From Chryseobacterium taiwanense (GTDB lineage: Bacteria > Bacteroidota > Bacteroidia > Flavobacteriales > Weeksellaceae): 64,000 nucleotides of DNA. The first letter of the stretch is position 1. Every line of letters starts with the position of its first letter. Location of the stretch: contig NZ_JWTA01000001.1 of the NCBI RefSeq assembly GCF_000813825.1, positions 1 to 64,000 on the forward strand, given 5' to 3'. Shown piece after piece: positions 48,780 through 58,579 of this stretch. The position numbers and the translations under genes are program-made. The notes under the pieces were generated by a model, which had not been told where the DNA came from, ran no database searches, and saw nothing but the letters and a program-made list of their open reading frames with translations.

Positions 48780-50792
48780 ATGAACAATAAGGGATTTAAC
48801 TGGTTTTTTCCAATAATAATCATTGCTCTTTTGTTATTTGTTGGCTCTAATTTTTTAGGAGGCGACGGTGCAAAATCTATTGATGAAGATGGCTTCTTCA
48901 GAGAAATGCAGGCAGGAAAAGTTCAGAACATTATAATTTATAAAGATACTGAGAAAGCGGATGTATTCCTTACGAAGGCTGCAAAAACAGCAATGGTGGA
49001 TAAAGCAAAAGAAAACGATCCTCTTGCTGCATTTTCAGTAGCTCCTAAAGCAGATTTCACTGTTAAATACGGAGATCTTCAGCTTTTTCTTCAAAAATTT
49101 GATCAGATAAAAACGGCTAATCCAGCTTTAGCTACTACAAAAGACTATGGAACAGGGAAAAATCCAATGATGGAAATTCTTGTTCAGGCATTGATCTGGA
49201 TTACGATTTTAGGAATATTCTATTTCTTCCTTTTCAGAAAGATGGGAAGCGGTGGCGGACCTGGAGGACAAATTTTCTCTATCGGGAAGTCAAAAGCTAA
49301 ACTTTTTGATGAAAAAGAAAGAATTCAGGTGACTTTCAAAGATGTTGCGGGATTAGAAGGTGCAAAAGAAGAAGTACAGGAAGTTGTAGATTTCTTGAAA
49401 AATTCTGAAAAATATACAAAATTAGGAGGTAAAATTCCTAAAGGGGTTCTTTTAGTAGGGCCTCCGGGAACAGGTAAAACTTTATTGGCAAAAGCGGTTG
49501 CCGGTGAAGCTAAAGTTCCTTTCTTCTCTCTTTCCGGTTCAGATTTCGTAGAGATGTTTGTAGGGGTAGGAGCTTCCAGAGTTAGAGACTTGTTTGCTCA
49601 GGCGAAAGCAAAATCTCCGGCAATTATTTTCATTGACGAGATTGATGCTATTGGACGTGCAAGAGGGAAGAATAATTTCTCTGGAGGAAATGATGAAAGG
49701 GAGAACACCCTGAACCAGTTGCTAACTGAAATGGATGGTTTCGGAACCGATACGAATGTTATCGTAATGGCGGCTACGAACAGAGCAGATATTTTAGATA
49801 AAGCTTTAATGAGAGCAGGTCGTTTTGATCGTTCAATTTATGTAGACCTTCCGGAATTACACGAAAGAAGACAGATTTTTGATGTTCACTTGAAGAAGAT
49901 CAAGCTTGATGATAATGTAGACAGAGAATTCTTGGCAAAACAAACTCCGGGATTCAGTGGTGCAGATATCGCGAATGTTTGTAATGAAGCTGCATTAATT
50001 GCTGCAAGAAATAATCATAATTCAGTAAGCAAGCAAGATTTCCTTGATGCAGTAGATAGAATCATTGGTGGTCTTGAGAAAAAAAATAAGGCTATTAAAC
50101 CATCAGAAAAAAGAAGAGTGGCTTATCACGAAGCAGGTCATGCTACAATTTCTTGGTTGGTAGAACATGCTTCGCCATTGTTGAAAGTAACGATTGTTCC
50201 GAGAGGACGTTCTTTAGGAGCAGCTTGGTACTTGCCGGAAGAAAGACAATTGACAACTACAGAGCAGATGTTGGACGAAATGTGTGCGACATTGGGTGGT
50301 AGAGCTGCAGAACAGGTGATTTTTAACAATATCTCTACAGGAGCGCTTTCTGACTTGGAAAGTGTTACGAAGAGAGCTCAGGCAATGGTTACGATCTACG
50401 GTTTGAGTCCAAATATTGGGAATGTTTCTTATTATGACAGTTCAGGTCAGTCAGAATATTCTTTCGGAAAACCTTACTCCGAAGAGACAGCGAAAAAGAT
50501 TGATATTGAGATTAAAGCAATTATTGAAAATCAATATGACAGAGCTATTCAGATTTTGACTGAGAATAAAGATAAATTAGATGCTTTGGCAAACAAACTT
50601 CTAGAAAAAGAAGTGATCTTCCGTGAGGACTTAGAAGAAGTATTCGGTAAAAGAGCATGGGATCCGGAATTAACGGAAAAACCTGTGACGAATACGATTC
50701 CTGAAGGGAAAGATAATGCAGAAGAAATAGTCATTAAAGACAAAGAAGAAGAAAGCGAAATTCAGGCTCCTGAAAGCTCTTCTCAACTATAA
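48780..50792 (+). CDS. ftsH: ATP-dependent zinc metalloprotease FtsH
   Basis: 670 residues. Two membrane helices (residues ~8-25 and ~127-146, [14 protein letters not shown]) enclose a periplasmic domain. AAA module: [12 protein letters not shown] (Walker A), [13 protein letters not shown] (Walker B), [14 protein letters not shown] (second region of homology). Zinc protease site HEAGH in [13 protein letters not shown], and [14 protein letters not shown] for the third ligand (Asp) region. The C-terminal ~40 residues are acidic and low-complexity. It degrades membrane proteins and short-lived cytosolic ones such as LpxC in other bacteria. A terminator follows the gene. Confidence 0.96.
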   Translation: MNNKGFNWFFPIIIIALLLFVGSNFLGGDGAKSIDEDGFFREMQAGKVQNIIIYKDTEKADVFLTKAAKTAMVDKAKENDPLAAFSVAPKADFTVKYGDLQLFLQKFDQIKTANPALATTKDYGTGKNPMMEILVQALIWITILGIFYFFLFRKMGSGGGPGGQIFSIGKSKAKLFDEKERIQVTFKDVAGLEGAKEEVQEVVDFLKNSEKYTKLGGKIPKGVLLVGPPGTGKTLLAKAVAGEAKVPFFSLSGSDFVEMFVGVGASRVRDLFAQAKAKSPAIIFIDEIDAIGRARGKNNFSGGNDERENTLNQLLTEMDGFGTDTNVIVMAATNRADILDKALMRAGRFDRSIYVDLPELHERRQIFDVHLKKIKLDDNVDREFLAKQTPGFSGADIANVCNEAALIAARNNHNSVSKQDFLDAVDRIIGGLEKKNKAIKPSEKRRVAYHEAGHATISWLVEHASPLLKVTIVPRGRSLGAAWYLPEERQLTTTEQMLDEMCATLGGRAAEQVIFNNISTGALSDLESVTKRAQAMVTIYGLSPNIGNVSYYDSSGQSEYSFGKPYSEETAKKIDIEIKAIIENQYDRAIQILTENKDKLDALANKLLEKEVIFREDLEEVFGKRAWDPELTEKPVTNTIPEGKDNAEEIVIKDKEEESEIQAPESSSQL

Positions 50793-50817
50793 AATCTTTA
50801 AAAATAAAGATCCATAC

Positions 50818-50848
50818 AACCTGACAATTCTAAATTGTCAGGTTTTTT
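50818..50848 (+). terminator. terminator of ftsH
   Basis: AACCTGACAATT (50818-50829) pairs with AATTGTCAGGTT (50833-50844), a perfect 12-bp stem with a 3-nt loop, followed by TTTTCA. Confidence 0.9.
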
Positions 50849-50927
50849 CATATTTAAGGCCATATTTTTGGAATCTATTCTGATTTATTTTCTATTTTTG
50901 TATAAAGTTGACTAAAAATAGATTAAG

Positions 50928-51509
50928 TTGAATTTATTCAAGAAGATTGTAAGCAAACTGACCAACCAGCCTGAGGAAGAGGATAATCAGAGTCTGGAGA
51001 AGCTGGGGGATTCGTTGAAAAATGCGGATCTCGACTATAAGTTTGCGCAATTGTTTACGCATTCGGGAGGGTTTTTTAATTATTGTGCAGATGAAGGAGA
51101 AGCGTTACAAACTTTGAATCAAATTGTTAAGATAGAAGGGGTGACCAATGCCTTTTGTTGGGATAAAGAGCTTCAGAGCTTTTTAAATGTTGTGAAGGTT
51201 CCTTATACCTCAGAATTGGAACATTCTAATGATTCAGCTTTTATTACCTGCGAATATCTTATCGCGTATGATGGCAGAATAATGCTGTCTCATAACAATA
51301 TTCTTCATTACCATTCTTCAAGATTGCCAAGCAAAATCATTATCATCGCAAACGTTTCACAAATTGTGAATAATCTGAATGATGCAATGGGAAAGATCAA
51401 AAGAAATGGGAATATCAAAAATCTTACTTCAATCAGCGGAAATCAATCGAAGATGGATACGGCTTCCAATTCGAATACAAAACTATTTTTATTGTTGCTT
51501 GAAGATTAA
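50928..51509 (+). CDS. LUD-domain (LutC/YkgG-like) protein
   Basis: 193 residues with a TTG start (50928); the next ATG would cut into the conserved part. Domain LUD: ITCEYLIAYDGRIMLSHNNI, SRLPSKIIIIANVSQIVNNL and LNQIVKIEGVTNAFCWDK. LutC proteins take part in lactate oxidation with LutAB, but no lutAB is near; in flavobacteria a LUD gene commonly sits between ftsH and cdsA. Function here unknown. It is 25 nt before cdsA. Confidence 0.82.
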   Translation: MNLFKKIVSKLTNQPEEEDNQSLEKLGDSLKNADLDYKFAQLFTHSGGFFNYCADEGEALQTLNQIVKIEGVTNAFCWDKELQSFLNVVKVPYTSELEHSNDSAFITCEYLIAYDGRIMLSHNNILHYHSSRLPSKIIIIANVSQIVNNLNDAMGKIKRNGNIKNLTSISGNQSKMDTASNSNTKLFLLLLED

Positions 51510-51534
51510 GCATCAACTTTCTAAATTTTAAATT

Positions 51535-52407
51535 TTGGACAAAAACCTTATTCAACGAACGCTATCCGGAATTGTATATGTTGCAATTATTGTTCTATGC
51601 GTAACTCCATTAGGCGCACAATTGATTAATTCTATTTCTCCGGATCTGGTTAAACAACAATATCTTTATTTCGGACTGATTACATTTTTAATGTTGGTAG
51701 GAACCTGGGAATGTGTGAAAATCGTCCAGTTTGGCAATGGGTATGAAAAATGGGTGGTGCTTCCTCTTATTGCTTTCATATTTTATCTTTTTGCTAAACG
51801 ATATTTTAATTACGGATTCTTTTTTGATTTCAGGCTGAGCGAAATATTGGCGGTTGTTTTAATTTTAATTGCAGTCGTTACTTTATTCAAATATCCCAAC
51901 GAATTATACTATGACAGCGGAAAACTGATTTTTACGGTGATCTATGTTGCGCTTCCGTTTTCTTTTGCCTTGGGTCTTCCTAAATTTACCTCTTACGACA
52001 ATACGTTTTCTCTGGAAGTATTATTCCTGTTTATTTTGATATGGAGTAGTGATACGTTTGCTTATTTAACGGGTAAGTTTTTCGGAAAACATAAGATGGC
52101 GCCTAAAATTTCTCCTAAAAAAACTTGGGAAGGATATATTGGTGGAGTAGTCTTAACATTGGTTTTATCTTACTTTATAGAACAATATCACTCAGACCTT
52201 AGAGGAAACTGGATGATTGTAGGTTTTTTAGTGGCTGCATTTGCTCCTTTAGGGGATTTAGTGGAAAGTCAATTGAAAAGAAATTTTGGGGTAAAAGACA
52301 GCGGAAATATCATTCCGGGGCACGGTGGAGTATTAGATCGACTGGATAGTTTTTTAATCTGCGTTCCTGTCGTATATTTGTACTTTATTTTAGCAAAATT
52401 TATTTAA
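51535..52407 (+). CDS. cdsA: phosphatidate cytidylyltransferase CdsA
   Basis: 290 residues with a TTG start (51535), the only start that preserves the usual N-terminus (DKNLIQRTLSGIVYVAIIVL). Multi-helix membrane protein with signature SPKKTWEGYIGGVV and APLGDLVESQLKRNFGVKDSG..IPGHGGVLDRLDS. It makes CDP-diacylglycerol for phospholipid synthesis. It is followed 4 nt later by psd, which acts on the phosphatidylserine made downstream of CDP-diacylglycerol. Confidence 0.95.
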   Translation: MDKNLIQRTLSGIVYVAIIVLCVTPLGAQLINSISPDLVKQQYLYFGLITFLMLVGTWECVKIVQFGNGYEKWVVLPLIAFIFYLFAKRYFNYGFFFDFRLSEILAVVLILIAVVTLFKYPNELYYDSGKLIFTVIYVALPFSFALGLPKFTSYDNTFSLEVLFLFILIWSSDTFAYLTGKFFGKHKMAPKISPKKTWEGYIGGVVLTLVLSYFIEQYHSDLRGNWMIVGFLVAAFAPLGDLVESQLKRNFGVKDSGNIIPGHGGVLDRLDSFLICVPVVYLYFILAKFI

Positions 52408-52411
52408 TCTC

Positions 52412-53065
52412 ATGAAATTACACAAAGAATCGAAAGGAACAATTACAGTAGCTACGATATTGTTCGTCATCCTTGGCGCATTAGCTATTTACTTCCTTAA
52501 AATTTGGTCGTTACTCATTATTCTGCCATTATTGGTAATATATAGTTTGGTATTTTGGTTTTTCCGAGTTCCGGATCGTAACATTTTAGAACATAAAGAA
52601 AATGTGATCGCACCGGTTGACGGAAAAGTGGTAATGATAAAAGAGGTTGATGAGGATGAATTTATCAAAGGAAAAGCAATTCAGGTTTCTATCTTCATGT
52701 CGCCGTTAAATGTTCATATTTGTAGATATCCAGTATCAGGAAATGTGATTTACAAGAAATACCATCCTGGAAAATACTTGGTAGCTTGGCATGAGAAATC
52801 TTCTACAGAAAACGAAAGAACAACAGTTGCGGTAGAAACTTTAACAAACCATAAAGTAGTTTTCAGACAAATTGCAGGATATGTGGCGAGAAGAATTGTT
52901 TTCTATTGTAATGAAGGAGATGCAGCAAAAGCTGGGCACGAGTTCGGATTCATCAAGTTCGGTTCAAGAATGGATGTTTTCTTGCCGCTAGATACTGAAA
53001 TCATCTGTAAGATCGGAGATATTACAAAAGGTGGTTTGGATGTAATCGCAAAACTGAAAGATTAA
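52412..53065 (+). CDS. psd: phosphatidylserine decarboxylase, small (archaeal-like) type
   Basis: 217 residues. Two membrane helices at the N-terminus (~14-55), then the enzyme domain: VIAPVDGKVVMIKEV, SIFMSPLNVHICRYPVSG, FRQIAGYVARRIVFYC and the autoprocessing site FIKFGSRMDVFLPL, where cleavage at Gly-Ser yields the pyruvoyl alpha chain. It converts phosphatidylserine to phosphatidylethanolamine. Part of the LUD-cdsA-psd transcript, followed by a strong terminator. Confidence 0.93.
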   Translation: MKLHKESKGTITVATILFVILGALAIYFLKIWSLLIILPLLVIYSLVFWFFRVPDRNILEHKENVIAPVDGKVVMIKEVDEDEFIKGKAIQVSIFMSPLNVHICRYPVSGNVIYKKYHPGKYLVAWHEKSSTENERTTVAVETLTNHKVVFRQIAGYVARRIVFYCNEGDAAKAGHEFGFIKFGSRMDVFLPLDTEIICKIGDITKGGLDVIAKLKD

Positions 53066-53086
53066 GATTTAATCAAAATATTTTTA

Positions 53087-53119
53087 AAAGACTGTTTCGA
53101 AAGAAGCAGTCTTTTTTTT
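53087..53119 (+). terminator. terminator of psd
   Basis: AAAGACTGTTTC (53087-53098) and GAAGCAGTCTTT (53103-53114) pair over 12 bp with one mismatch around GAAA, followed by an uninterrupted T-run. Confidence 0.88.
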
Positions 53120-53180
53120 ATTGAAATTTGAATTATATTTTTAATGTATTGTTGTTTTGTATTTATTTAAATGTTTAACC

Positions 53181-53211
53181 TTGTTTATTTTTCTTTTAAA
53201 TTGTATTTTTG
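53181..53211 (+). promoter_or_regulatory. promoter TTG-N20-TATTTTTG of the PNGase F-like gene
   Basis: TTG at 53181-53183 and TATTTTTG at 53204-53211 are 20 nt apart, the ideal flavobacterial spacing; the start codon follows 28 nt later. Confidence 0.65.
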
Positions 53212-53239
53212 ATGCAAAATCATAAATTTAAATTTTAAA

Positions 53240-54568
53240 ATGAAAAAAATTCTACTTCCCTTCATGCTTTTTGCTGCATGTTTTAAAATGCAGGCTCAAA
53301 CTACGATCAATGTTTTTTCACAGATTGTTTTTTATGACGGATATGCGGCAAATGTTTCCAATGCAGTTCCTGCAAATACGATTCGATTGGCGAATTACAG
53401 ATATGCCAAAAAGCTAAGTGATGCTGAACTGAATTCTTTTCAGAATAAAATTCAGATGAATGTAAACATCGGAGCGCTTTGTGATAATTATGACCGGATC
53501 GGAGGGGTACATATTGCTTTAGTTCCCAAAAATCAGGCAACCTATACACTAAGTGATACTGGAGTGAAAAGATTTGAAATAGGGAGATATATTACTCCTT
53601 TTATGAATAAAAATATTTCTCCAACTACAGTTCCTTACACGTATGAAGTAGATAATCTATATGCGGTTTTCAGTAATGTAACTTTAAGAAATACATATGA
53701 TATTTATGTGGAACTTGATGTTTTTGGAGTTCCTTATGCAGCCAATACTCAGGTGGTAGGTTGCTCGGGAAGAAACGATGTTTTTGAGGGAACTTTAGAT
53801 TTTGTCACATATAACGATCCTTCGGTTACGACTTTGTATAATAACTTACTTCCGCTATTAGACTCCAATGAATTGAATAATTATAATAATACAGACCAAG
53901 CTGGGCAAACAGTAAGATTGGTCAATTTTAATGTAAGCCAAAGTACAAATAATGCTAAATTTTTCATCATATCTACACCACATGGAGCCAATACTAATGG
54001 AGAGGAATATGTAAGAAGAGAAAATCAGGTTTCATTAGATAACGCTCAGGTTTTAACCTTTACACCGGGTGGAAAATCTTGTGAACCCTATCGAATGTAT
54101 AACACGCAAGGAAACGGAATATATGGAACAACTGTAAAAACGACTGCTTGGTGGACCGCTTGGAATAACTGGTGCCCTGGAGATTCTGTACCTATCAGAA
54201 GCTTTACATCAACGACGCTTACTGCAGGAAATCATGTGCTGAAATACGAAGTTCCGACTGCTGTTTTTTACGGACAGGACGGAAGAGTGGTTCTTTCTAT
54301 TTATATGCAGAGTAATAATCAACTTTTGTCTGTGAATGATGTTTCCACTATAGATGTGTCAATTTATCCTAATCCTACTACGGATTTTGTAAACATAAGA
54401 TCGGATAAAAAAGTGAAAAACATTCTTGTATATTCTTTAGACGGAAGAAAGCTCAGCGAGGTAAAAGATTCTAGGGTTGATCTTACTCAGTACCCAACCG
54501 GTACTTATTTGTTGGATATTACGTTGGAAGGAGGAACTCAATTTAAACATAAGATCATTAAGAAATAA
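53240..54568 (+). CDS. secreted PNGase F-like protein with T9SS type A sorting domain
   Basis: 442 residues. Signal peptide (KKILLPFMLFAACFKMQAQ). The body resembles PNGase F (peptide-N4-(N-acetylglucosaminyl)asparagine amidase) of Elizabethkingia: LCDNYDRIGGVHIAL (cf. CDEWDRYANVYV with the catalytic Asp), FEIGRYITPFM (cf. EIGRFITPYW), HGANTNGEEYVRRENQVSL and WWTAWNNWCPGDSVPIRSFT (cf. RAGWCPGMAVPTR). The Glu-containing loop GEEYVRRE corresponds to the second catalytic Glu region. The last ~70 residues (IDVSIYPNPTTDFVNIRSDK .. FKHKIIKK) are a type A sorting domain that sends the protein through the type IX secretion system. It likely removes N-glycans from outside glycoproteins; activity is not shown. 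Confidence 0.8.
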   Translation: MKKILLPFMLFAACFKMQAQTTINVFSQIVFYDGYAANVSNAVPANTIRLANYRYAKKLSDAELNSFQNKIQMNVNIGALCDNYDRIGGVHIALVPKNQATYTLSDTGVKRFEIGRYITPFMNKNISPTTVPYTYEVDNLYAVFSNVTLRNTYDIYVELDVFGVPYAANTQVVGCSGRNDVFEGTLDFVTYNDPSVTTLYNNLLPLLDSNELNNYNNTDQAGQTVRLVNFNVSQSTNNAKFFIISTPHGANTNGEEYVRRENQVSLDNAQVLTFTPGGKSCEPYRMYNTQGNGIYGTTVKTTAWWTAWNNWCPGDSVPIRSFTSTTLTAGNHVLKYEVPTAVFYGQDGRVVLSIYMQSNNQLLSVNDVSTIDVSIYPNPTTDFVNIRSDKKVKNILVYSLDGRKLSEVKDSRVDLTQYPTGTYLLDITLEGGTQFKHKIIKK

Positions 54569-54586
54569 TCTAATATCTGTAAAAAT

Positions 54587-54619
54587 AAATAAGAGAAGTC
54601 GAAATGGCTTCTCTTATTT
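54587..54619. terminator. bidirectional terminator between PNGase F-like gene and DUF1801 gene
   Basis: AAATAAGAGAAG (54587-54598) and CTTCTCTTATTT (54608-54619) form a perfect 12-bp stem; A and T runs on both sides serve converging genes. Confidence 0.85.
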
Positions 54620-54966
54620 TATTTAATGTACTGTTTTACTTCTTTAATAAGGTTCAAAATAAAATCTAAAGGCAAGTCCTCATCTGTGTCAATTAAAAGG
54701 ATTTTAAACTTCTTTCTGCCTTCCTGTAGCAACAATGGATGATCTAGCTTATCTCCATGATAGAAACTTATATAATGCTGCTGGTGTTTTTTGCTATAAT
54801 ACAAATAGCACAACATTTTCTTTTTATACTTAAAAAACGGTAATCCAAAACTCAAAGTTTCAGTGATATTTTCTGTGTCGGATTCTAAAATCTTTTTGCG
54901 TAAAAAAAGAAGAGTACTTCTTTCAGGCTCATCGATTCTGTAGAAGTACTCTTGTATAGGATTCAT
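54619..54966 (-). CDS. DUF1801 domain protein
   Basis: 115 residues, a single DUF1801 (YdhG-like) domain: IQEYFYRIDEPERSTLLFLR, ETLSFGLPFFKYKKKMLCYL and GDKLDHPLLLQEGRKKFKIL. No catalytic residue is known for the family. It lies 23 nt after the MsbA-like exporter on the same strand. A second, two-domain relative is at 9909-10523. Confidence 0.82.
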   Translation of the reverse strand: MNPIQEYFYRIDEPERSTLLFLRKKILESDTENITETLSFGLPFFKYKKKMLCYLYYSKKHQQHYISFYHGDKLDHPLLLQEGRKKFKILLIDTDEDLPLDFILNLIKEVKQYIK

Positions 54967-54989
54967 TTTAAAATTTAATTTAAAAAGAT

Positions 54990-56828
54990 TTAATCAAAAT
55001 TTTGTAGCTCAACCAATTTGTGATAAACGCCTCTTTTAGCAATAAGATCGTGGTGAGTTCCCTGTTCCATAATATCTCCTTTTTCCATTACTACAATCCA
55101 GTCTGCTTTCTGAATGGTTGAAAGACGGTGGGCGATCACTAAAGAAGTTCTGTTTTCCATCATTTTTTCCAGTGCATCTTGAACGAATCTTTCGGATTCT
55201 GTATCCAAAGCAGAGGTTGCTTCGTCCAAAATCATGATCGGAGGGTTTTTCAATACCGCTCTTGCGATAGAAACCCTTTGTTTTTGACCTCCGGAAAGTT
55301 TTCCGCCATCATCTCCGATATTTGAATCATATCCTTCAGGAAGATTGGTGATGAATGAGTCTGCATTAGCGATTTTTGCCGCAGCAATTACTTCTTCTCT
55401 TGTCGCATCGGGTTTACCCATCAAAATGTTATTGTAAACAGTATCGTTGAATAAAACAGACTCCTGAGTCACCATTCCTAATAACTTACGGTATTCTTTT
55501 AATTTTAAATGTTTAATATTGGTTCCGTCAATTAAGATTTCTCCCTCCGAAACATCATAAAATCTGGCCAAAAGGTTCGCAATGGTTGTTTTACCACTTC
55601 CACTTTGTCCAACAAGCGCAACCGTTTTTCCTTTTGGAATGCTTAATGAGAAGTTTTTAAGAATTGTATGGTCTTTATCGTAATAGAAACCAATATTATT
55701 AAACTCAATGGCATTATTCAACGTAGAAATTGGTGTTGGATCTGCTACTTCATCAATTTTCACATCGGCATCGAGAATTTCTAACACTCTTTCAAGGGAA
55801 GCTTCTCCTTTCTGAACATTGGAAATAGACTGGGATAAACTTTTAACAGGAGGTAAGATCTGGAAGAAAATTCCTAGGAAAACCAAAAAATCCGCTGGAG
55901 AGATACTCTGTTCTACAATAATTTGTTTTCCACCGTACCAAGCGATAATTAAAAAAGTCACTGAACCTAAAAATTCGCTCATCGGCGATGCAAGTTCCTT
56001 TTTTCTACCCAATCTTATTGAACTATTGATCCATCTCTGCATCGACTGCATGAATCGGTTATCCATTATTTTTTCAGCACTGAAAATCTTAATGACTTTA
56101 GTAGACTTTAATGTTTCATCTACAATAGAGAAAATGGTTCCCATTTCATTTTGAGCTTCATGAGAATCCTTTTTTAAGCTTTTTCCTATCAAGGCAATCA
56201 TCGTTCCCATTACAGGTAAAACAAGTAATGAAAAAAGCGTCATTTCCGTACTCAGGAAGAAAAGAGTTACCAATGTACTGATTAGCATGAATGGAGCATT
56301 AATCAATTCAACCAAACTTCCCAAGATATTTCCTTCTACTTCACCTACGTCATTCGACATACGAGACATCAAATCTCCCTTTCTGCTTTCTGTGAAAAAA
56401 GAAACGGGCAAAGAAAGTATCTTTCTGTACATGGCTCCACGAAGGTCTTTGGTAACTCCTACACGATAATTGATCAGTAAAAATGATCCCAAATATCTGA
56501 AAAGGTTTCTCAGTAAAAACATAAAAGCGGTGATGATACACAGCCACGCCAATACCTTAAGTGCTCCATAATCTGTAACCAAACTCTGGACATAATAATT
56601 GGCATATTCTTTTGTATAAGAGAAAAAGTCTAAAATTTCTCCTGAATAAACAGGTGGTGTACTATATTTTTTAGCCTCAATGGTTCCGAAAAGCATTCCC
56701 AAAACCGGTAAAATTGTTCCTAAAGAAGCAATTTGAAACACAGAATACATAAGATTGAAAAACAAACTCCCATAAATGTATTTCTGGTGCGGTCTTGCGA
56801 ATTTTAAAATTTTTTGATACTTGTTCAT
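54990..56828 (-). CDS. ABC exporter with fused membrane and ATPase domains (MsbA-like)
   Basis: 612 residues. Six-helix exporter domain (residues ~15-330; e.g. YGSLFFNLMYSVFQIASLGT, LLVLPVMGTMIALIGKSL) followed by an ATPase with LVGQSGSGKTTIANLL (Walker A), LSGGQKQRVSIARAVLK (signature), MILDEATSALD (Walker B) and IAHRLST (switch His). This is the MsbA/lipid A exporter layout, homodimeric; MsbA role rather than drug export is likely but not certain. It follows the M28 peptidase gene by 52 nt and precedes the DUF1801 gene. Confidence 0.9.
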   Translation of the reverse strand: MNKYQKILKFARPHQKYIYGSLFFNLMYSVFQIASLGTILPVLGMLFGTIEAKKYSTPPVYSGEILDFFSYTKEYANYYVQSLVTDYGALKVLAWLCIITAFMFLLRNLFRYLGSFLLINYRVGVTKDLRGAMYRKILSLPVSFFTESRKGDLMSRMSNDVGEVEGNILGSLVELINAPFMLISTLVTLFFLSTEMTLFSLLVLPVMGTMIALIGKSLKKDSHEAQNEMGTIFSIVDETLKSTKVIKIFSAEKIMDNRFMQSMQRWINSSIRLGRKKELASPMSEFLGSVTFLIIAWYGGKQIIVEQSISPADFLVFLGIFFQILPPVKSLSQSISNVQKGEASLERVLEILDADVKIDEVADPTPISTLNNAIEFNNIGFYYDKDHTILKNFSLSIPKGKTVALVGQSGSGKTTIANLLARFYDVSEGEILIDGTNIKHLKLKEYRKLLGMVTQESVLFNDTVYNNILMGKPDATREEVIAAAKIANADSFITNLPEGYDSNIGDDGGKLSGGQKQRVSIARAVLKNPPIMILDEATSALDTESERFVQDALEKMMENRTSLVIAHRLSTIQKADWIVVMEKGDIMEQGTHHDLIAKRGVYHKLVELQNFD

Positions 56829-56880
56829 TCAATGAAAAAATTGGATAGCAAAATTACGTAATTTAAATGATAAGACGTTT

Positions 56881-57804
56881 TTAATTGAATTTTACTTTGT
56901 CGTTATAAGTTGGATTGAAGTTTTTCGGGCTTAGTTTCTTCAAAGTCTTTCCGAAATTGTTCACAATCTGAGTTAAATTATCAAAATCAACCACGTGTAA
57001 ATCATCACTTTCATCATGATAATGAGTCGCTTTCGTCATGTCTGCTGTTGAAAAAGAATGTGCAATAATTTTCTTTTTTACAAAGCTTACATTGTCTGAT
57101 CTGTAAAATAATTGCTCTGAAGCATATGGATCCGGATTGATCTTTAAACCATTTACTGCATTTTTATTGAAAAGTTCATCAAGATCAGAAAATTCATCAC
57201 CCGTCATGAACAAGGCGTTTTTTCCAAACTGAGATTCTGTTGCCACCATTTCAAAATTAAAAAGAGCGGTCATATTATTATAAATCTTATCTAAAGCTTT
57301 ATCCTGAGATATTGCTTTGGAACCAAGCATTCCTTTTTCCTCTCCATTAAAAGCGATAAAAACCATAGAAAACTCAGGTTTTTCATTTTTAAAATAATCT
57401 GAAATTCCTACCAGTGTAGTAATTCCGCTTGCGTCATCATCGGCTCCGTTATAAATATTATCACCCTCTTTCTGGCTGGTTCCTATATGATCAAAATGCC
57501 CTGAAAATCCAAGGTATTTATCTGTTTTTCCTTTTTTTACTCCACATACATTGTATACCGTTTTTCCTTTATAATTAAACGGAACCAGATAAGAATTTCC
57601 GGTACAGTATTCTAAGTTGTTTTCTTTAAAAAGCTTGGCAATATAATTTGCTGCATTCTCATTTTCCTGAGTTCCGATTTCGCGGCCTTTCATTTCGTCA
57701 GAAGCTAATGTCGCCAAAACGGTATTGATTCTTTCTTTGGAAACTTCCTGTGCAAAAGAAAATATGGAGAAAAGTGAGAATGTTAAGTAGGTTAGTTTTT
57801 TCAT
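56881..57804 (-). CDS. M28-family zinc aminopeptidase, exported
   Basis: 307 residues with a signal peptide (KKLTYLTFSLFSIFSFAQ). Metal ligands of M28 are visible: FSGHFDHIG (His), GADDDASG (Asp), FNGEEKGMLGS (Glu-Glu), and later Asp/His segments SFSTADMTKATHYHDESDD. It likely trims peptides in the periplasm. Upstream of the ABC exporter on the same strand; they may share a transcript. Confidence 0.9.
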   Translation of the reverse strand: MKKLTYLTFSLFSIFSFAQEVSKERINTVLATLASDEMKGREIGTQENENAANYIAKLFKENNLEYCTGNSYLVPFNYKGKTVYNVCGVKKGKTDKYLGFSGHFDHIGTSQKEGDNIYNGADDDASGITTLVGISDYFKNEKPEFSMVFIAFNGEEKGMLGSKAISQDKALDKIYNNMTALFNFEMVATESQFGKNALFMTGDEFSDLDELFNKNAVNGLKINPDPYASEQLFYRSDNVSFVKKKIIAHSFSTADMTKATHYHDESDDLHVVDFDNLTQIVNNFGKTLKKLSPKNFNPTYNDKVKFN

Positions 57805-57924
57805 TTAGAATAAGATTTATAATAATCTGTCGCACGTTTATTGAAAATGTTGCATCTGAATTTTTATTTCCCACAAATTGCATAGATCCCACAAATACTT
57901 AGTATGATGATATTATAATTTTCT

Positions 57925-57990
57925 AAAATAAAAATCCGCGCAATCATCTGTGAAATCTGAGTGATCTGTGTGATCTGCGGGAACTCAAAC
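57925..57990. repeat. ATCTGTG-type intergenic repeats
   Basis: Degenerate repeats of ATCTG(T/C)G: CATCTGTGAAATCTGAGTGA, TCTGTGTGATCTGCGGG. Related fragments are at 27688-27725 (AATCTGCGTCATCTGCTAAA) and 17479-17497. They look like decayed members of a dispersed repeat family. Confidence 0.4.
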
Positions 57991-57997
57991 ATAAAAA

Positions 57998-58021
57998 AAC
58001 AGCTCCTAAAAAGAAGCTGTT
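57998..58021 (-). terminator. terminator of the DUF4293 gene
   Basis: AACAGCT (57998-58004) and AGCTGTT (58015-58021) with loop of 10 nt; on the - strand TTTTTTTATG follows. It is 24 nt after the DUF4293 stop. Confidence 0.7.
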
Positions 58022-58045
58022 CTCACTCAAAAAATCGTTGTAAGG

Positions 58046-58435
58046 TTATCGAAGTCTGTCTACAGATTTTACGAGCCTTTCATCTTTTTTGATATATATG
58101 TTTGCAATGAACAAACAGATAATCGCAATCAATGAAAAAATTGGCTCAATACCCTTCTCAGGAAATTGAATTCCTCCGGATAATTTTAGTAACCAGTAAA
58201 TCAATATACCAATCAACAAAGCGTTTATAATGATGCTGATGTTGTTCAGCAAAATTTGTCTTTTTCTGTTTTTGAAGCTGAATACACTCAGTAATCCAAC
58301 TAAAACAAGTGCAATACAGGCAATATTAAGTACAGGAAAACTATCAGAAATGATAACATCTTGTCCTGTAACGAACAGAAACACAGCAGCTAAAACTGCT
58401 AAAAAAGTCCATATAGTCTGTATTCTTTGTAGCAT
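58046..58435 (-). CDS. DUF4293 membrane protein
   Basis: 129 residues from ATG 58435; the upstream in-frame extension lacks similarity and overlaps the rho leader. Four hydrophobic helices: IQTIWTFLAVLAAVFLFVTG, VLNIACIALVLVGLLSVFSF, NISIIINALLIGILIYWLL, PIFSLIAIICLFIANIYI. This is the DUF4293 layout, widespread in Bacteroidota next to rho, with no known function. It is divergent from rho. Confidence 0.82.
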   Translation of the reverse strand: MLQRIQTIWTFLAVLAAVFLFVTGQDVIISDSFPVLNIACIALVLVGLLSVFSFKNRKRQILLNNISIIINALLIGILIYWLLKLSGGIQFPEKGIEPIFSLIAIICLFIANIYIKKDERLVKSVDRLR

Positions 58436-58579
58436 TGAATAGTAAATTCTAGGCAAAAATAATATAAATTTTGCACAATTCAAAAATAAGTGTAGATTTG
58501 CATTATACGAATGTACTTGAAAACAACAGTCACCGGACTTACTTTTCTTACTCACAATTAATTACATTTTTACATAAAT

